The notes under the pieces: generated by a model
The model's database searches: none
What the model was told of the DNA's origin: nothing
Seen by the model: the letters and a program-made list of their open reading frames with translations, nothing else
Shown: positions 25,126 to 33,270 of the stretch, one piece after another
Position numbering within the stretch: position 1 is the first letter of the stretch
How the letters are laid out: every line of letters begins with the position of its first letter
Made by a program: the position numbers and the translations under genes
NCBI GenBank assembly: GCA_004134985.1
Contig: REGQ01000002.1
Coordinates: forward strand, 337,232 to 401,231
Reading direction: 5' to 3'
DNA: 64,000 nt
Source: Paenibacillaceae bacterium
GTDB taxonomy: Bacteria; Bacillota; Bacilli; Paenibacillales; Paenibacillaceae

Positions 25126-25986
25126 TCAGGCGGTGCCTGTCGTATTCAATACCATTACAAAGAAAGTGATCATCAAGTAATTAATAGAGATAATAAAATT
25201 CGTTTTGGCCCACTTGTCCGTATCTGCCGCTTTAATTCCAGTAATCGTGTGCCACAGCCAAATAGCCGCACCAACCACCGCAATGACCAAATAATAGTAG
25301 CCGACATGCCCGTAAGTGAACAAAGCGATGCTGGACGGAATAAGCAGCACAATATAAGGAATCATCTGCAGCTTCGTACGATGCACGCCTTTAATAACCG
25401 GCAGCAGCGGAAATCCCGCCTTGCGATATTCCTCTACACGGCGAATGCCGAGCGACCAGAAATGGGCCGGCTGCCACAGAAACATAATCGCGAACAACAG
25501 CCATGCTCCCGCGTCAATTTCCCCTATTACCGCGCAGTATCCGAGCACCGGCGGCATGGCGCCGGAAATTCCACCGATCGAAGTACTCCACGTTGATGAG
25601 CGTTTAAGCCACATCGTATAGATAACCAAATACACAAACATGCCAAGCAGGCAAAGCCAACCGACGAGCGGGCTTACAAGCAAGAAAAGGACGGCGAGTC
25701 CTGATACGCCAAGCACGATTCCATAAATCAGCACCGTGTTCGGATTCATTCTTCCGGCTGGAAGCGGGCGGTCCTTTGTTCTTCCCATCAGCCTGTCCAG
25801 CTCGCGGTCGTAGTAATTGTTGATTACGCATGAACAAGATACAGTCAATGCAGAACCAATCAGTACATAAAGCAAAAGCAGCCAATCGACACTCCATTTA
25901 GAAGCCACCATAAATCCCCCGAATGTCGCAAACAAATTAAGACGCGTAAGACGGGGCTTGGTTAAAGCAATATAATCCTTAAGCAC
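25126..25986 (-). CDS. ctaB: Protoheme IX farnesyltransferase (heme O synthase)
   Basis: UbiA-family membrane enzyme that adds a farnesyl tail to heme B, the step before CtaA. The 286 residues form about nine segments. The first Asp-rich region is INNYYDRELDRLMGRTKDRPLPAGR and the second is LWQPAHFWSLGIRRVEEYRKAGFPLLPV, with the conserved His. The start follows GGAGG. Sco follows it on the same strand, 54 bases downstream. Confidence 0.95.
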   Translation of the reverse strand: MLKDYIALTKPRLTRLNLFATFGGFMVASKWSVDWLLLLYVLIGSALTVSCSCVINNYYDRELDRLMGRTKDRPLPAGRMNPNTVLIYGIVLGVSGLAVLFLLVSPLVGWLCLLGMFVYLVIYTMWLKRSSTWSTSIGGISGAMPPVLGYCAVIGEIDAGAWLLFAIMFLWQPAHFWSLGIRRVEEYRKAGFPLLPVIKGVHRTKLQMIPYIVLLIPSSIALFTYGHVGYYYLVIAVVGAAIWLWHTITGIKAADTDKWAKTNFIISINYLMITFFVMVLNTTGTA

Positions 25987-26274
25987 GGCCAGCCTCCTAC
26001 TAGTTATACATCAAGCGCCAACAGCGCTGTCAGGTCCATAATCGTACTTAATGATACCGAAAAAACAACCGTTTGACAATGTTCGCGGCTGGTGTTCATC
26101 ATTTTGCCATGTCTGCGAACCGCTATTGTCACAAAACAATGAACGAATGCGGGCAATTGCCGCTCGTCCTGGAGTAACCATTCGCCCAGGGCGGCAATAC
26201 AATGACAGTATGGTTTTTGCCTAGGCCGGCAAGGCGAAGGACTAAATCCGGGAAAGGATGTGAGGATCTGCCCA

Positions 26275-26697
26275 ATGGCTGTAATTAAAACGAACTCCGA
26301 TGATGTCAAAATGCTTGCCCGTCTTATAAGAGCCGAAGCGGAAGGGGACGGCGAACTGGGGATGCTGATGGTGGGAAATGTCGGTGTGAACCGCATCAGA
26401 GGCAATTGCATTGACTTTCGCAATATTAGATCGGTTTCAGACATGGTATTTCAAAGCCCTGGCGGTTTCGAAGCGACACAAAAAGGATACTTCTACCAAC
26501 GAGCGCGGGATAGTGAAATCCGGCTGGCTGAACGGCTGATCAGAGGCGAGCGCCAGCATCCCGCAACGAATGCGCTCTGGTTTTTCAGACCGGCCGGCGA
26601 CTGCCCTGCCCAGTGGTATAACCAGGGAAATACCGGACGATTCAAGGCGCACTGTTTCTTCGCCCCGACTGCCGAAGATTGTCCGAATGTGTACTGA
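26275..26697 (+). CDS. cwlJ: Spore cortex-lytic enzyme CwlJ (SleB-type hydrolase)
   Basis: The 140-residue cell wall hydrolase degrades cortex peptidoglycan in response to Ca-dipicolinate during germination. It lacks a signal peptide, as expected for CwlJ as opposed to SleB, and has the family blocks LARLIRAEAEGDGELGMLMVGNVGVNRI (catalytic Glu region) and HPATNALWFFRPAGDCPAQWYNQ. ATG 26275 was chosen (GAGG nine bases upstream); a GTG 15 bases earlier is possible. A sigma-E-like -10 AATACAAT lies at 26196-26203, but its -35 is unclear. gerQ follows 48 bases later, the usual partner. Confidence 0.92.
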   Translation: MAVIKTNSDDVKMLARLIRAEAEGDGELGMLMVGNVGVNRIRGNCIDFRNIRSVSDMVFQSPGGFEATQKGYFYQRARDSEIRLAERLIRGERQHPATNALWFFRPAGDCPAQWYNQGNTGRFKAHCFFAPTAEDCPNVY

Positions 26698-26745
26698 TTT
26701 GCACTGACCAACAACATTCATTTGAGCGAAAGCGAGGTTATTTAC

Positions 26746-27354
26746 ATGATATCCAACCCTTACAACTATAAGCCATCCCCTGCTGCCAATGCAGGATACG
26801 GGCACTACCCTCAAGGAGGACAGCAGCAAGGTTACGGCTACCAATCGCCGCAGTGGTCTCCATCGATGGCCCAGCCTGGGATGGGTCAACCTGGGATGGG
26901 TCAACCTGGGATGGGTCAACCTGGGATGGGTCAGCAATTTGCTGCAGGACAAAGTGCGGCTATGCCCCCCAACGTGCCAAGCGGGGCTGTTGTTACCCCA
27001 AGCGGCGGCAACATTGTGACCGTCCCGCAGCCAATGGAAGAATCTTACGTCGAGAACATATTGCGGCTTAACCGCGGCAAGCAGGCTACTATTTATATGA
27101 CTTATGAGAATAACCGGGAATGGAACGCCAAAATATTTAAAGGGGTTATTGAAGCAGCGGGACGGGATCATATCATTATCAGCGACCGGGCAACTGGCAT
27201 GCGCTTCTTGCTGCTGACGCTGAATCTTGATTATATTACGTTTGACGAACCGATCAATTACGAATACCCATTCCAAGGCGGGATGATCACGAATAATTCC
27301 CCGGTCAGCTCGACACGGCAGCTGGAGCAAGCAGCACCCGTTAAACCGCTCTGA
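26746..27354 (+). CDS. gerQ: Spore coat protein GerQ
   Basis: The 202-residue coat protein is needed for CwlJ retention and function, and its Lys-rich core is cross-linked by transglutaminase in B. subtilis. The C-terminal half carries the family block ESYVENILRLNRGKQATIYM, then GRDHIIISDRATGMRFLL and LDYITFDEPINYEYPF. The N-terminal half is Gly/Gln/Tyr/Pro-rich and has four tandem PGMGQ units. The start follows GCGAGG by nine bases. It is co-oriented with cwlJ. Its last 14 bases overlap the minus-strand gene at 27341-27619. Confidence 0.93.
   Translation: MISNPYNYKPSPAANAGYGHYPQGGQQQGYGYQSPQWSPSMAQPGMGQPGMGQPGMGQPGMGQQFAAGQSAAMPPNVPSGAVVTPSGGNIVTVPQPMEESYVENILRLNRGKQATIYMTYENNREWNAKIFKGVIEAAGRDHIIISDRATGMRFLLLTLNLDYITFDEPINYEYPFQGGMITNNSPVSSTRQLEQAAPVKPL
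26876..26935 (+). repeat. Four 15-base tandem repeats inside gerQ
   Basis: The unit CCTGGGATGGGTCAA is present four times with only the last base of unit four changed. In frame it encodes PGMGQ. Such near-identity suggests recent expansion and likely length variation between strains. Confidence 0.95.
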
Positions 27355-27619
27355 ATATCCAGGCATGAACTTTGCTTGGGCCCCCTGGCACCCAGCAAGT
27401 CATTTCATGCCACGCGGAACGCTCATCACAGCGTTCCTTTTTCATTTGTTCCGCAGCGCCTTCCGTAGCGGCTTCCCAAACTTCCACGTACAGGCCGGGC
27501 TGTTCTGTTCCTTCATATAAATGTACATGCGGATTGTCGACAAGACGCGCCTTCATCCATTGCGTATAAGCGCTGCAATGCTCTGAAGCAATCCGGTATT
27601 CTACAAAGCATTTGAACAT
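27341..27619 (-). CDS. Small cytoplasmic protein, function unknown
   Basis: The 92-residue protein begins MFKCFVEYRIASEHCSAY and ends in KVHAWIFRAV. The alternation of beta strands and charged helices, with YVEVWEAATEGAAEQMKKER, suggests a small alpha/beta (possibly dimeric ferredoxin-like) fold. I recognise no named family. The start was chosen after GAGGGGC; the frame is open six codons further. It converges on gerQ with a 14-base overlap. Confidence 0.65.
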   Translation of the reverse strand: MFKCFVEYRIASEHCSAYTQWMKARLVDNPHVHLYEGTEQPGLYVEVWEAATEGAAEQMKKERCDERSAWHEMTCWVPGGPSKVHAWIFRAV

Positions 27620-27706
27620 TGCCCCTCTTCCTTTCATACAAGCAGTCCCCTGTGGGGATACTTAGGCTATAAAGTGTATTATAACATGTTCGAAGGAGGT
27701 AGAAGC

Positions 27707-28693
27707 ATGGATAGTGGAACACATCTGGTCATGGGCCTTGGTTTGGCAGGACTGTCTATGGTCGATCCGGTAGTGGCCGCTAATTCTACCGTGTTTGCCG
27801 CCGTTGTCGCCGGCACAGTCATCGGCTCGCAAGCACCGGATCTGGATGGACTGCTTCGTTTGAAAAACAATGCCACATACATTAAAAACCATCGCGGATT
27901 TTCACATTCGATTCCGGCAGCTCTGATCTGGACACTGCTTATTACTTTTGCGATTCAGATTGTCTTCAAAGGACAGCTGCCGCTGCTGCATGTTGGCGGT
28001 TGGGTGATGCTCGCGGTAGCTGTGCATATTATTTCCGACTTGTTCAACAGTTACGGCACACAGGCGGCGCGGCCATTCTCGAAGCGTTGGATATCGTGGA
28101 ATATCATCCACATTTTCGATCCGGTGATATTCGTCTCGCATCTGATTGCGATTCTGCTGTGGGTGGCCGGCGTGTTTCCCCCTGCCGCAATGTTCCCGGT
28201 GTTCTATGCGCTAATTGTCTGCTATTACGCCTGGCGAACTACGGTTCACTATCGTCTGGAAACGCGCCTTGCCGCGCTCGATCCCGAATCCGCTGACAAA
28301 GGGGAATATGTGCTGATCCCGACCTTGTCTCTCTTCACTTGGAATGTGGTAAAGCAGTTGAAGGACGGCAGCTTCGTTATCGGCGACTTGAAGAACCAGC
28401 GCGTGCGCTGGCTTGATCGGGCACGGTGCGATGACCATCCGGCTGTTAATCAATCCAAAAACGATCCTGCAATCCAGTCCTTTCTGTACCTTACCTCTTT
28501 TGCCTGCGCCGAGGTGAAAGAATACAGCTGGGGCTATGAAGTGCGCTGGTCGGATGTCCGTTATCGGCATCGCAAGCAGTATCCTTTTGTCGCTGTGCTA
28601 ATGCTTGACCTGGATTACAGAACGATCGGCTCCTATGTCGGCTGGCTCAGCGACGACCGCCTTAAAAAACGGCTTCGCATGAATACGTACTAA
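27707..28693 (+). CDS. YdjM-like metal-dependent membrane hydrolase (DUF457)
   Basis: A 328-residue membrane protein. The N-terminal half has the family pattern: MDSGTHLVMGLGLAGL, GSQAPDLDGLLR (Asp pair), NHRGFSHSIPAALIW (His), HIISDLFNSYGTQAARPFSKRW and IHIFDPVIF. This is the LexA-regulated YdjM group of putative inner-membrane hydrolases. The C-terminal 120 residues are soluble and outside the core family. AAGGAGGT precedes the ATG at 27707. Confidence 0.85.
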   Translation: MDSGTHLVMGLGLAGLSMVDPVVAANSTVFAAVVAGTVIGSQAPDLDGLLRLKNNATYIKNHRGFSHSIPAALIWTLLITFAIQIVFKGQLPLLHVGGWVMLAVAVHIISDLFNSYGTQAARPFSKRWISWNIIHIFDPVIFVSHLIAILLWVAGVFPPAAMFPVFYALIVCYYAWRTTVHYRLETRLAALDPESADKGEYVLIPTLSLFTWNVVKQLKDGSFVIGDLKNQRVRWLDRARCDDHPAVNQSKNDPAIQSFLYLTSFACAEVKEYSWGYEVRWSDVRYRHRKQYPFVAVLMLDLDYRTIGSYVGWLSDDRLKKRLRMNTY

Positions 28694-28835
28694 ATTGCTT
28701 CGTTTGCAAAGGCGATACCGCTTTGCCGTTTTACCCGCCTCCCTTCAGCATTGCCTGTTTCTAAATCGTCAATTATACGTTACAATAAGAAAGTTGACTT
28801 TGGATGAAGCAGGCGGCTTTTTTTGCTTGCAATAT

Positions 28836-28875
28836 AAAGACGGCCTCACCTTCCATTATGGAAAATGAGGCCGTC
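28836..28875 (-). terminator. Terminator of the minus-strand SASP gene
   Basis: GACGGCCTCA (28839-28848) pairs with TGAGGCCGTC (28866-28875). On the minus strand it is followed by TTTATATTG, a weak U-tract. Confidence 0.65.
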
Positions 28876-28915
28876 TGCATGTCAGTTGTTCATCTTTCAG
28901 CTTTGCAGCTTGCTA

Positions 28916-29134
28916 TTATCGGGATTGACCCGCCAGTTGTTGTTCAGCGATTTGTACAAGCTTTCTCGTGATATATCCACCGAGTGAACCTGCATCCCGA
29001 GTAGCGATGTTGCCGTAATAGCCGTCTTGTGGAATTTGGATGCCAAGCTCTTGAGCCGCTTCCAGTTTCAATTGGTTCAATGCTTGTGTTGCTTGTGGTA
29101 CTACGAGTGTGTTGCTGCTGCGAGATCCTGCCAT
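28916..29134 (-). CDS. Alpha/beta-type small acid-soluble spore protein (SASP)
   Basis: The 72-residue DNA-binding protein coats spore DNA in the A-like form and protects it from UV. It contains the two family signatures: LKLEAAQELGIQI with the GPR protease cleavage region, and GYYGNIATRDAGSLGGYITRKLV. The start (MAGSRSSNTLVV) follows AAAGGAG. A sigma-G promoter lies at 29180-29209. It closely resembles the SASP at 30885-31109 but points the other way. Confidence 0.96.
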   Translation of the reverse strand: MAGSRSSNTLVVPQATQALNQLKLEAAQELGIQIPQDGYYGNIATRDAGSLGGYITRKLVQIAEQQLAGQSR

Positions 29135-29179
29135 GGTAATTCTCCTTTCATCCTGTACACTTTTTATGTGGTGCAAACT

Positions 29180-29209
29180 TATTATGTGACAGCGACGAAT
29201 AGAATATAC
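29180..29209 (-). promoter_or_regulatory. sigma-G promoter of the minus-strand SASP gene
   Basis: On the minus strand: -35 GTATA (29209-29205), 18 bases, -10 CATAATA (29186-29180), matching gHATR and CATWHTA of forespore sigma-G promoters. Confidence 0.7.
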
Positions 29210-29261
29210 AGCAGCAAACAGATAAACTTAAATAACATTTTTTAACAAAGGAGCGTTTCAA

Positions 29262-29441
29262 TTGTCCAAGCCGCTAGCCCTTCTTTTTGCCTGCCTGTCT
29301 GTGGTGCTGATGAGCGCCACTGCGATTTCGCTTTCGCACAATGTCTGGATCGCCTTGTTGTTCTTTGTCCTTACTATTGGAATGATTGGTGTCGGGTTTG
29401 TCGTTCGCGCGAGACAACGTCGCAAGTCCGGCACATCCTGA
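29262..29441 (+). CDS. Small membrane protein (DUF5325/YlaF-like)
   Basis: The 59-residue protein is read from a TTG start that follows AAAGGAG by nine bases. It begins MSKPLALLFACLSVVLM and has two membrane segments separated by SHNVW, then a basic tail RARQRRKSGTS. It resembles the YlaF/DUF5325 group of Bacillales; that match is from memory and function is unknown. It lies between the SASP gene and trpS, whose 3' end is 15 bases away. Confidence 0.65.
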   Translation: MSKPLALLFACLSVVLMSATAISLSHNVWIALLFFVLTIGMIGVGFVVRARQRRKSGTS

Positions 29442-29455
29442 CGCGTTGTTACTTA

Positions 29456-30439
29456 TTATATTTGAACAAATCCCATTCGTTCTTTAACATCCTGCACCGT
29501 ACGGTCGGCAATTGCCGCCGCCCGTTCAGCACCATCGCGGAGAATGTCATACAGCTGGCCGGAACTGCGAATTTCCTTGTATCTTGTCTGCAGCGGCTCC
29601 AACACGGCAACTACATGCTCCGCCAAATCTTTCTTGAACGCGCCATACCCCTGACTCTCATAGCGGGCTGCAACTTCTTCAAGAGATAGCCCGGAACATT
29701 GCGAGTAGATCGTCATCAAATTGCTGACTTCCGGCTTATCTAGCGGATTAAATGTGACTTCCTTGCCTGAATCTGTCGTTGCCCGACTAATTTTTTTACG
29801 GATAACATCAGGCGGATCAAGCAGCGCAATAAAACTCGCAGGATTCGGATTGCTCTTGCTCATTTTTTTGCTTCCATCGTCCAGCGACATGATCCTTGCC
29901 CCGGTTTTGGGAATGTAAGGCGCTGGTACGTTAAAATAGTCGCCATAGCGCGTATTGAAACGTTGGGACAGATCACGTGTCAGTTCAAGATGCTGCTTCT
30001 GATCATCGCCTACCGGAACAAGATCGGCATTATAAAGCAAAATATCAGCGGCCATTAAGGTAGGATAAACGAATAGCCCTGCGCCTACGGAATCCTTCCC
30101 GGCCGACTTGTCCTTGAATTGCGTCATTCGTTCCAATTCACCCATATAGGCTAACGTTGTAAACAACCATCCCAATTCAGCATGAGCGCGTACATGTGAC
30201 TGCAGAAAAACGCTCGCTTTCGAAGGATCAATTCCTGCCGCAACAAACAAAGCCGCTACTGCTTCGGTCTGTTCTCTCAGCATCGCTGGTTCCTGAGGAA
30301 CAGTAATGGCGTGCAGGTCGACAACCATAAAAAAACATTCATGCGTTTCCTGCAACTTCACAAAATTTTGCATCGCTCCGATATAATTCCCCAATGTTAA
30401 CTGACCACTCGGCTGAATGCCTGACAATACTCTTTTCAT
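29456..30439 (-). CDS. trpS: Tryptophanyl-tRNA synthetase
   Basis: The 327-residue class I synthetase charges tRNA-Trp. The ATP-binding signature is GQLTLGNYIGAM (HIGH-like, about 12-23) and the second is KKMSKSNPNP (KMSKS). GDDQKQHLELTRDLSQRFN is the Trp-binding region. The length is normal. A T-box riboswitch with a UGG specifier controls it (30476-30732), so expression should rise when uncharged tRNA-Trp accumulates. The start follows GTGGAGG. Confidence 0.97.
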   Translation of the reverse strand: MKRVLSGIQPSGQLTLGNYIGAMQNFVKLQETHECFFMVVDLHAITVPQEPAMLREQTEAVAALFVAAGIDPSKASVFLQSHVRAHAELGWLFTTLAYMGELERMTQFKDKSAGKDSVGAGLFVYPTLMAADILLYNADLVPVGDDQKQHLELTRDLSQRFNTRYGDYFNVPAPYIPKTGARIMSLDDGSKKMSKSNPNPASFIALLDPPDVIRKKISRATTDSGKEVTFNPLDKPEVSNLMTIYSQCSGLSLEEVAARYESQGYGAFKKDLAEHVVAVLEPLQTRYKEIRSSGQLYDILRDGAERAAAIADRTVQDVKERMGFVQI

Positions 30440-30475
30440 TGCTTACGCCTCCACTGTAAATATTTTACAAAAACC

Positions 30476-30732
30476 AAAAAAGGCCTCCCCTCCGCAAGGG
30501 ACGAGAGACCGTGGTGCCACCCTAATTCGCTTATTTGTTCTGCAACAGAACATCTAAACCTTAAAACTCCGTAACGTAGAGTGCCCGGGAAAACAAGCCG
30601 CAACACAAGCATAACCAGCAGCAAGCTCCAGCTCCAGACTCCATTCAGCGACGGCTGTATCCACCGGTTCACACCTCCCACCGGCTCTCTGAGGAACAAA
30701 ACCGCGCCTACTTGTTTCTGTCATTGCTATTG
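30476..30732 (-). ncRNA. T-box riboswitch (tRNA-Trp) in the trpS leader
   Basis: On the minus strand the conserved T-box AGGGTGGCACCACGG lies at 30523-30509. It is followed by a terminator stem (GGTCTCTCGTCCC... / ...GGGGAGGCC) and six U at 30481-30476. The specifier UGG (Trp) is at 30643-30641 in a GAAUGGA context, and an AGUA of stem I is near the 5' end. The 5' end is set by the promoter at 30739-30766. Confidence 0.93.
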
Positions 30733-30738
30733 AAAATG

Positions 30739-30766
30739 ATTATACTCGCCAGCATTAATTTGTCAA
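30739..30766 (-). promoter_or_regulatory. sigma-A promoter of trpS
   Basis: On the minus strand: TTGACA (30766-30761), 16 bases, TATAAT (30744-30739). Both hexamers are consensus. Transcription should start near 30732. Confidence 0.85.
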
Positions 30767-30830
30767 CCCGTGTGAACATGCACAACGCGGCGATTGGAAA
30801 TCATTTCATCTAATCAAGCGCATTTCAATT

Positions 30831-30859
30831 GCATAAAAAATTCCCGCTCGTCCATACTA
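30831..30859 (+). promoter_or_regulatory. sigma-G promoter of the plus-strand SASP gene
   Basis: -35 GCATA (30831-30835), 17 bases, -10 CATACTA (30853-30859), 25 bases before the start codon. Confidence 0.75.
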
Positions 30860-30884
30860 TGGTTACTTAAGGAGGTGACATACA

Positions 30885-31109
30885 ATGGCTAGCCAATCTC
30901 GCAGCAGTAACTCGCTTGTTGTACCACAAGCAAGCGCAGCGCTTGATCAAATGAAATATGAAGTTGCACAGGAACTTGGCATTCAAATTCCGCAAGATGG
31001 TTATTACGGAAATATGGCAACACGTGACGCCGGTGCGCTTGGAGGTTACATTACCCGCCGTCTTGTTCAAATTGCTGAGCAACAGTTAAGCAGCAGTTTC
31101 AGCAAATAA
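30885..31109 (+). CDS. Alpha/beta-type small acid-soluble spore protein (SASP)
   Basis: The 74-residue SASP has QMKYEVAQELGIQI (GPR site region) and GYYGNMATRDAGALGGYITRRLV, the two diagnostic blocks. The start follows AAGGAGGTGA. A sigma-G promoter lies just upstream and a strong terminator just downstream, so it is monocistronic. It is a close paralogue of the SASP at 28916-29134; the two are in opposite orientation on either side of ylaF-like and trpS. Confidence 0.96.
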   Translation: MASQSRSSNSLVVPQASAALDQMKYEVAQELGIQIPQDGYYGNMATRDAGALGGYITRRLVQIAEQQLSSSFSK

Positions 31110-31200
31110 GTTCTTCCTTACTTAACATAACCGGCTGTCAGCATCGCAAGTGCAGCGCTCAGCTATCTGCAAGTTGCTTTACTTGCGATGCCAAGCCTGA

Positions 31201-31232
31201 AATGCCGTCCGTTAAAAGGACGGCATTTTTTT
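31201..31232 (+). terminator. Terminator of the plus-strand SASP gene
   Basis: AATGCCGTCC (31201-31210) pairs with GGACGGCATT (31218-31227), followed by T-rich sequence. Confidence 0.85.
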
Positions 31233-31265
31233 GTAGTTTAAATTGTGCATGCACTTTAAATAAAT

Positions 31266-31667
31266 TCAGTTCGATTCCCTATATTGATTTTTGCCATGGT
31301 AGCGGAACATCCAGTTCGCCGTATTATAATTGGACTCGAATTGTACGCTTGCTGACCATGTATTATTGGTTGGCCGCACGGCAAAATCATAAATAATCTC
31401 CCCATGTGTCCAGTTTCGTTTGTATTTCAAAGCATCTACAGCCATCTGGCGAAATGCCAGCACCTGATCTGTCGTCATTCCACTCCTTTCATTATGAAGC
31501 AACCCGTTGCGACTCTCGATTGGATGGTGACGCATCCCGAATTTGCCAATTGCATTGTTCCTGACCTGAATGGTAACCGTACCGGCAATCGCATCCTTCA
31601 ATTCATCCTCCAGCTGACGAAAAACATAATCCACTTGGCGAGCTAAAGACGCTCCTTCCAAATTCAT
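31266..31667 (-). CDS. Protein of unknown function
   Basis: The 133-residue protein begins MNLEGASLARQVDYVFRQLEDELK and has no signal peptide or membrane segment. Notable parts are GTVTIQVRNNAIGKFGMRHHPIE, LHNERSGMTTDQVLAFRQMAVDAL and WTHGEIIYDFAVRPTNNTWSASVQFE. Features suggest a small globular alpha/beta protein. I do not recognise the family. GGGGG lies eight bases before the chosen ATG; another ATG two codons earlier is closer to it. It diverges from the chemoreceptor gene. Confidence 0.65.
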   Translation of the reverse strand: MNLEGASLARQVDYVFRQLEDELKDAIAGTVTIQVRNNAIGKFGMRHHPIESRNGLLHNERSGMTTDQVLAFRQMAVDALKYKRNWTHGEIIYDFAVRPTNNTWSASVQFESNYNTANWMFRYHGKNQYRESN

Positions 31668-31911
31668 CACCATAACCCCCTATCATCCTTTTTTTCTTAA
31701 AGTTACCAATTTAGTGCTCAAGACTCATTATAATTCGATCATTGTTTGTTAGCAACTAATATTTTTGCAAAAATAGGTCTTTAAACATATTGTTAAACAG
31801 CATAGAACAAAGAAATGAATTAAAATGATGAAAATGAAGACAAATATAGACCATATCCGACCGATGATGCTATAATATGGGTATTCTAACTAGTAAGGGA
31901 GCAATGGTTCT

Positions 31912-33165
31912 ATGGAATGGTTAAATTCATTATCAATCCGTAACAAGCTGCTGGTAGGAAGTTATATGATCGCCGCTTTGTTTTCAATTGGCATCCTGCT
32001 TTTGCTTGTTGTGACCGGAGGACCGATTTTAGTCGGCCTGATTTTTATCGTTTTGCTCGCCGCGGTTACCTACCCCATAGCCCGCTTCATTGAGAAAACG
32101 CTTACAAGTTCGATTGATGACATGACCAGCGTAGCGTTTCGAATCGCCAAAGGGGACTTCTCACAGCGGATTGACATCACCTCTTCTGTCGGAGAGCTTG
32201 GTCATTCCTTCAACAGCATGATCGACAAGCTGCGGGAAATTCTTACCGAAACAAAAACCATCACACGTCATGTATCCGATGCAAGTCTCAATATTTTCGA
32301 TAAAAACCGCGATCTTAAAGCTGTAATGGAACAGGTCAGCCAGTCTTCGAATGAATTGGCTGTGGGCGCTGGTGAAATTTCCGAAGATGTCTCCGGCATG
32401 AGCGACTCCATTCAGGAAATCGAGCAGAAGATCGCATCTTATACCGATTCCACCAAACAGATGAACGAGCGCTCTGAATGGACACTGAACCTCGTTGAGA
32501 AGGGGCGTTTGGCGGTTGTGAGCCAATCGGAGGGAATGCGCAAGAACGTGGAAGCGACCGCTGCTGTAGCAAGCACGATCGAAGAGCTGGCCCGCAAAGC
32601 TGCCGGCATTACAAGCATAACGCGAACCATCTCGGATATCGCCGAGCAGACGAACCTGCTTTCCTTGAACGCTTCCATTGAAGCGGCAAGAGCGGGCGAA
32701 CATGGCCGGGGTTTTGCAGTTGTAGCTCAGGAAGTGCGCAAGCTGGCGGAAGAATCGCAGGCATCGACGAAGGAAGTTTTCGGACTTGTCCGCAATATTG
32801 AACATGGCGTGAAGATGGCCTCTGAGAATATTCAGGTCAATGAAGACGTTGTCCGCCAGCAAAACGAATTAATTCGCGATTCAGAGCAAGTTTTTATGGA
32901 GATTGTGCAGAGTGTACAATTTATTTCGGAGCAAATCTTCGCCTTCTCCCAAGAAAGTGAGGCAATGCTGGAGGGCGCTCGCAAAATATCGAATGCCATT
33001 CAAAATATTTCGGCGATTACGGAGCAATCTGCTGCCGGCACAGAAGAGGTCTCCGCTTCAATGAATGAGCAAATCTCTTCTGTACAAGCCGTCGTTGAGG
33101 AAACGGAAAAGATGCAGCAGATGGTCAACCAACTGCAACGAACGATCCAAATTTTTAAGTTCTAG
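31912..33165 (+). CDS. Methyl-accepting chemotaxis protein without extracellular sensor domain
   Basis: The 417-residue chemoreceptor has two adjacent membrane segments (about 15-38 and 40-60) separated by only a few residues (TGGP), so no periplasmic ligand-binding domain exists. A HAMP domain follows (about 58-112, [25 protein letters not shown]), then the signalling domain with the hairpin tip [43 protein letters not shown]. It likely senses a membrane or cytoplasmic cue. The start follows AAGGGAG; TATAAT at about 31871 could be a -10. It is monocistronic. Confidence 0.9.
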   Translation: MEWLNSLSIRNKLLVGSYMIAALFSIGILLLLVVTGGPILVGLIFIVLLAAVTYPIARFIEKTLTSSIDDMTSVAFRIAKGDFSQRIDITSSVGELGHSFNSMIDKLREILTETKTITRHVSDASLNIFDKNRDLKAVMEQVSQSSNELAVGAGEISEDVSGMSDSIQEIEQKIASYTDSTKQMNERSEWTLNLVEKGRLAVVSQSEGMRKNVEATAAVASTIEELARKAAGITSITRTISDIAEQTNLLSLNASIEAARAGEHGRGFAVVAQEVRKLAEESQASTKEVFGLVRNIEHGVKMASENIQVNEDVVRQQNELIRDSEQVFMEIVQSVQFISEQIFAFSQESEAMLEGARKISNAIQNISAITEQSAAGTEEVSASMNEQISSVQAVVEETEKMQQMVNQLQRTIQIFKF

Positions 33166-33270
33166 ACCATTAAACAACACTCAGAACCGCACTATGATAA
33201 AGCCGTTCTGCATGCACCTGCCGATGATCTGACCGCATTTGAACATTGTCGCTTACATATCAAGAAGCAT

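Noticed and set aside
26876-26935. A CRISPR-like array
   Set aside because: The units are 15 bases with no spacers and are in frame with the gerQ coding sequence.
26437-27366. A 309-residue minus-strand frame with repeated LTHPR
   Set aside because: The repeat is the complement of the gerQ PGMGQ repeats. Sense genes cwlJ and gerQ account for the region.
30436-30699. An 87-residue minus-strand frame
   Set aside because: It lies in the T-box leader of trpS and its reading frame runs through the conserved T-box sequence.
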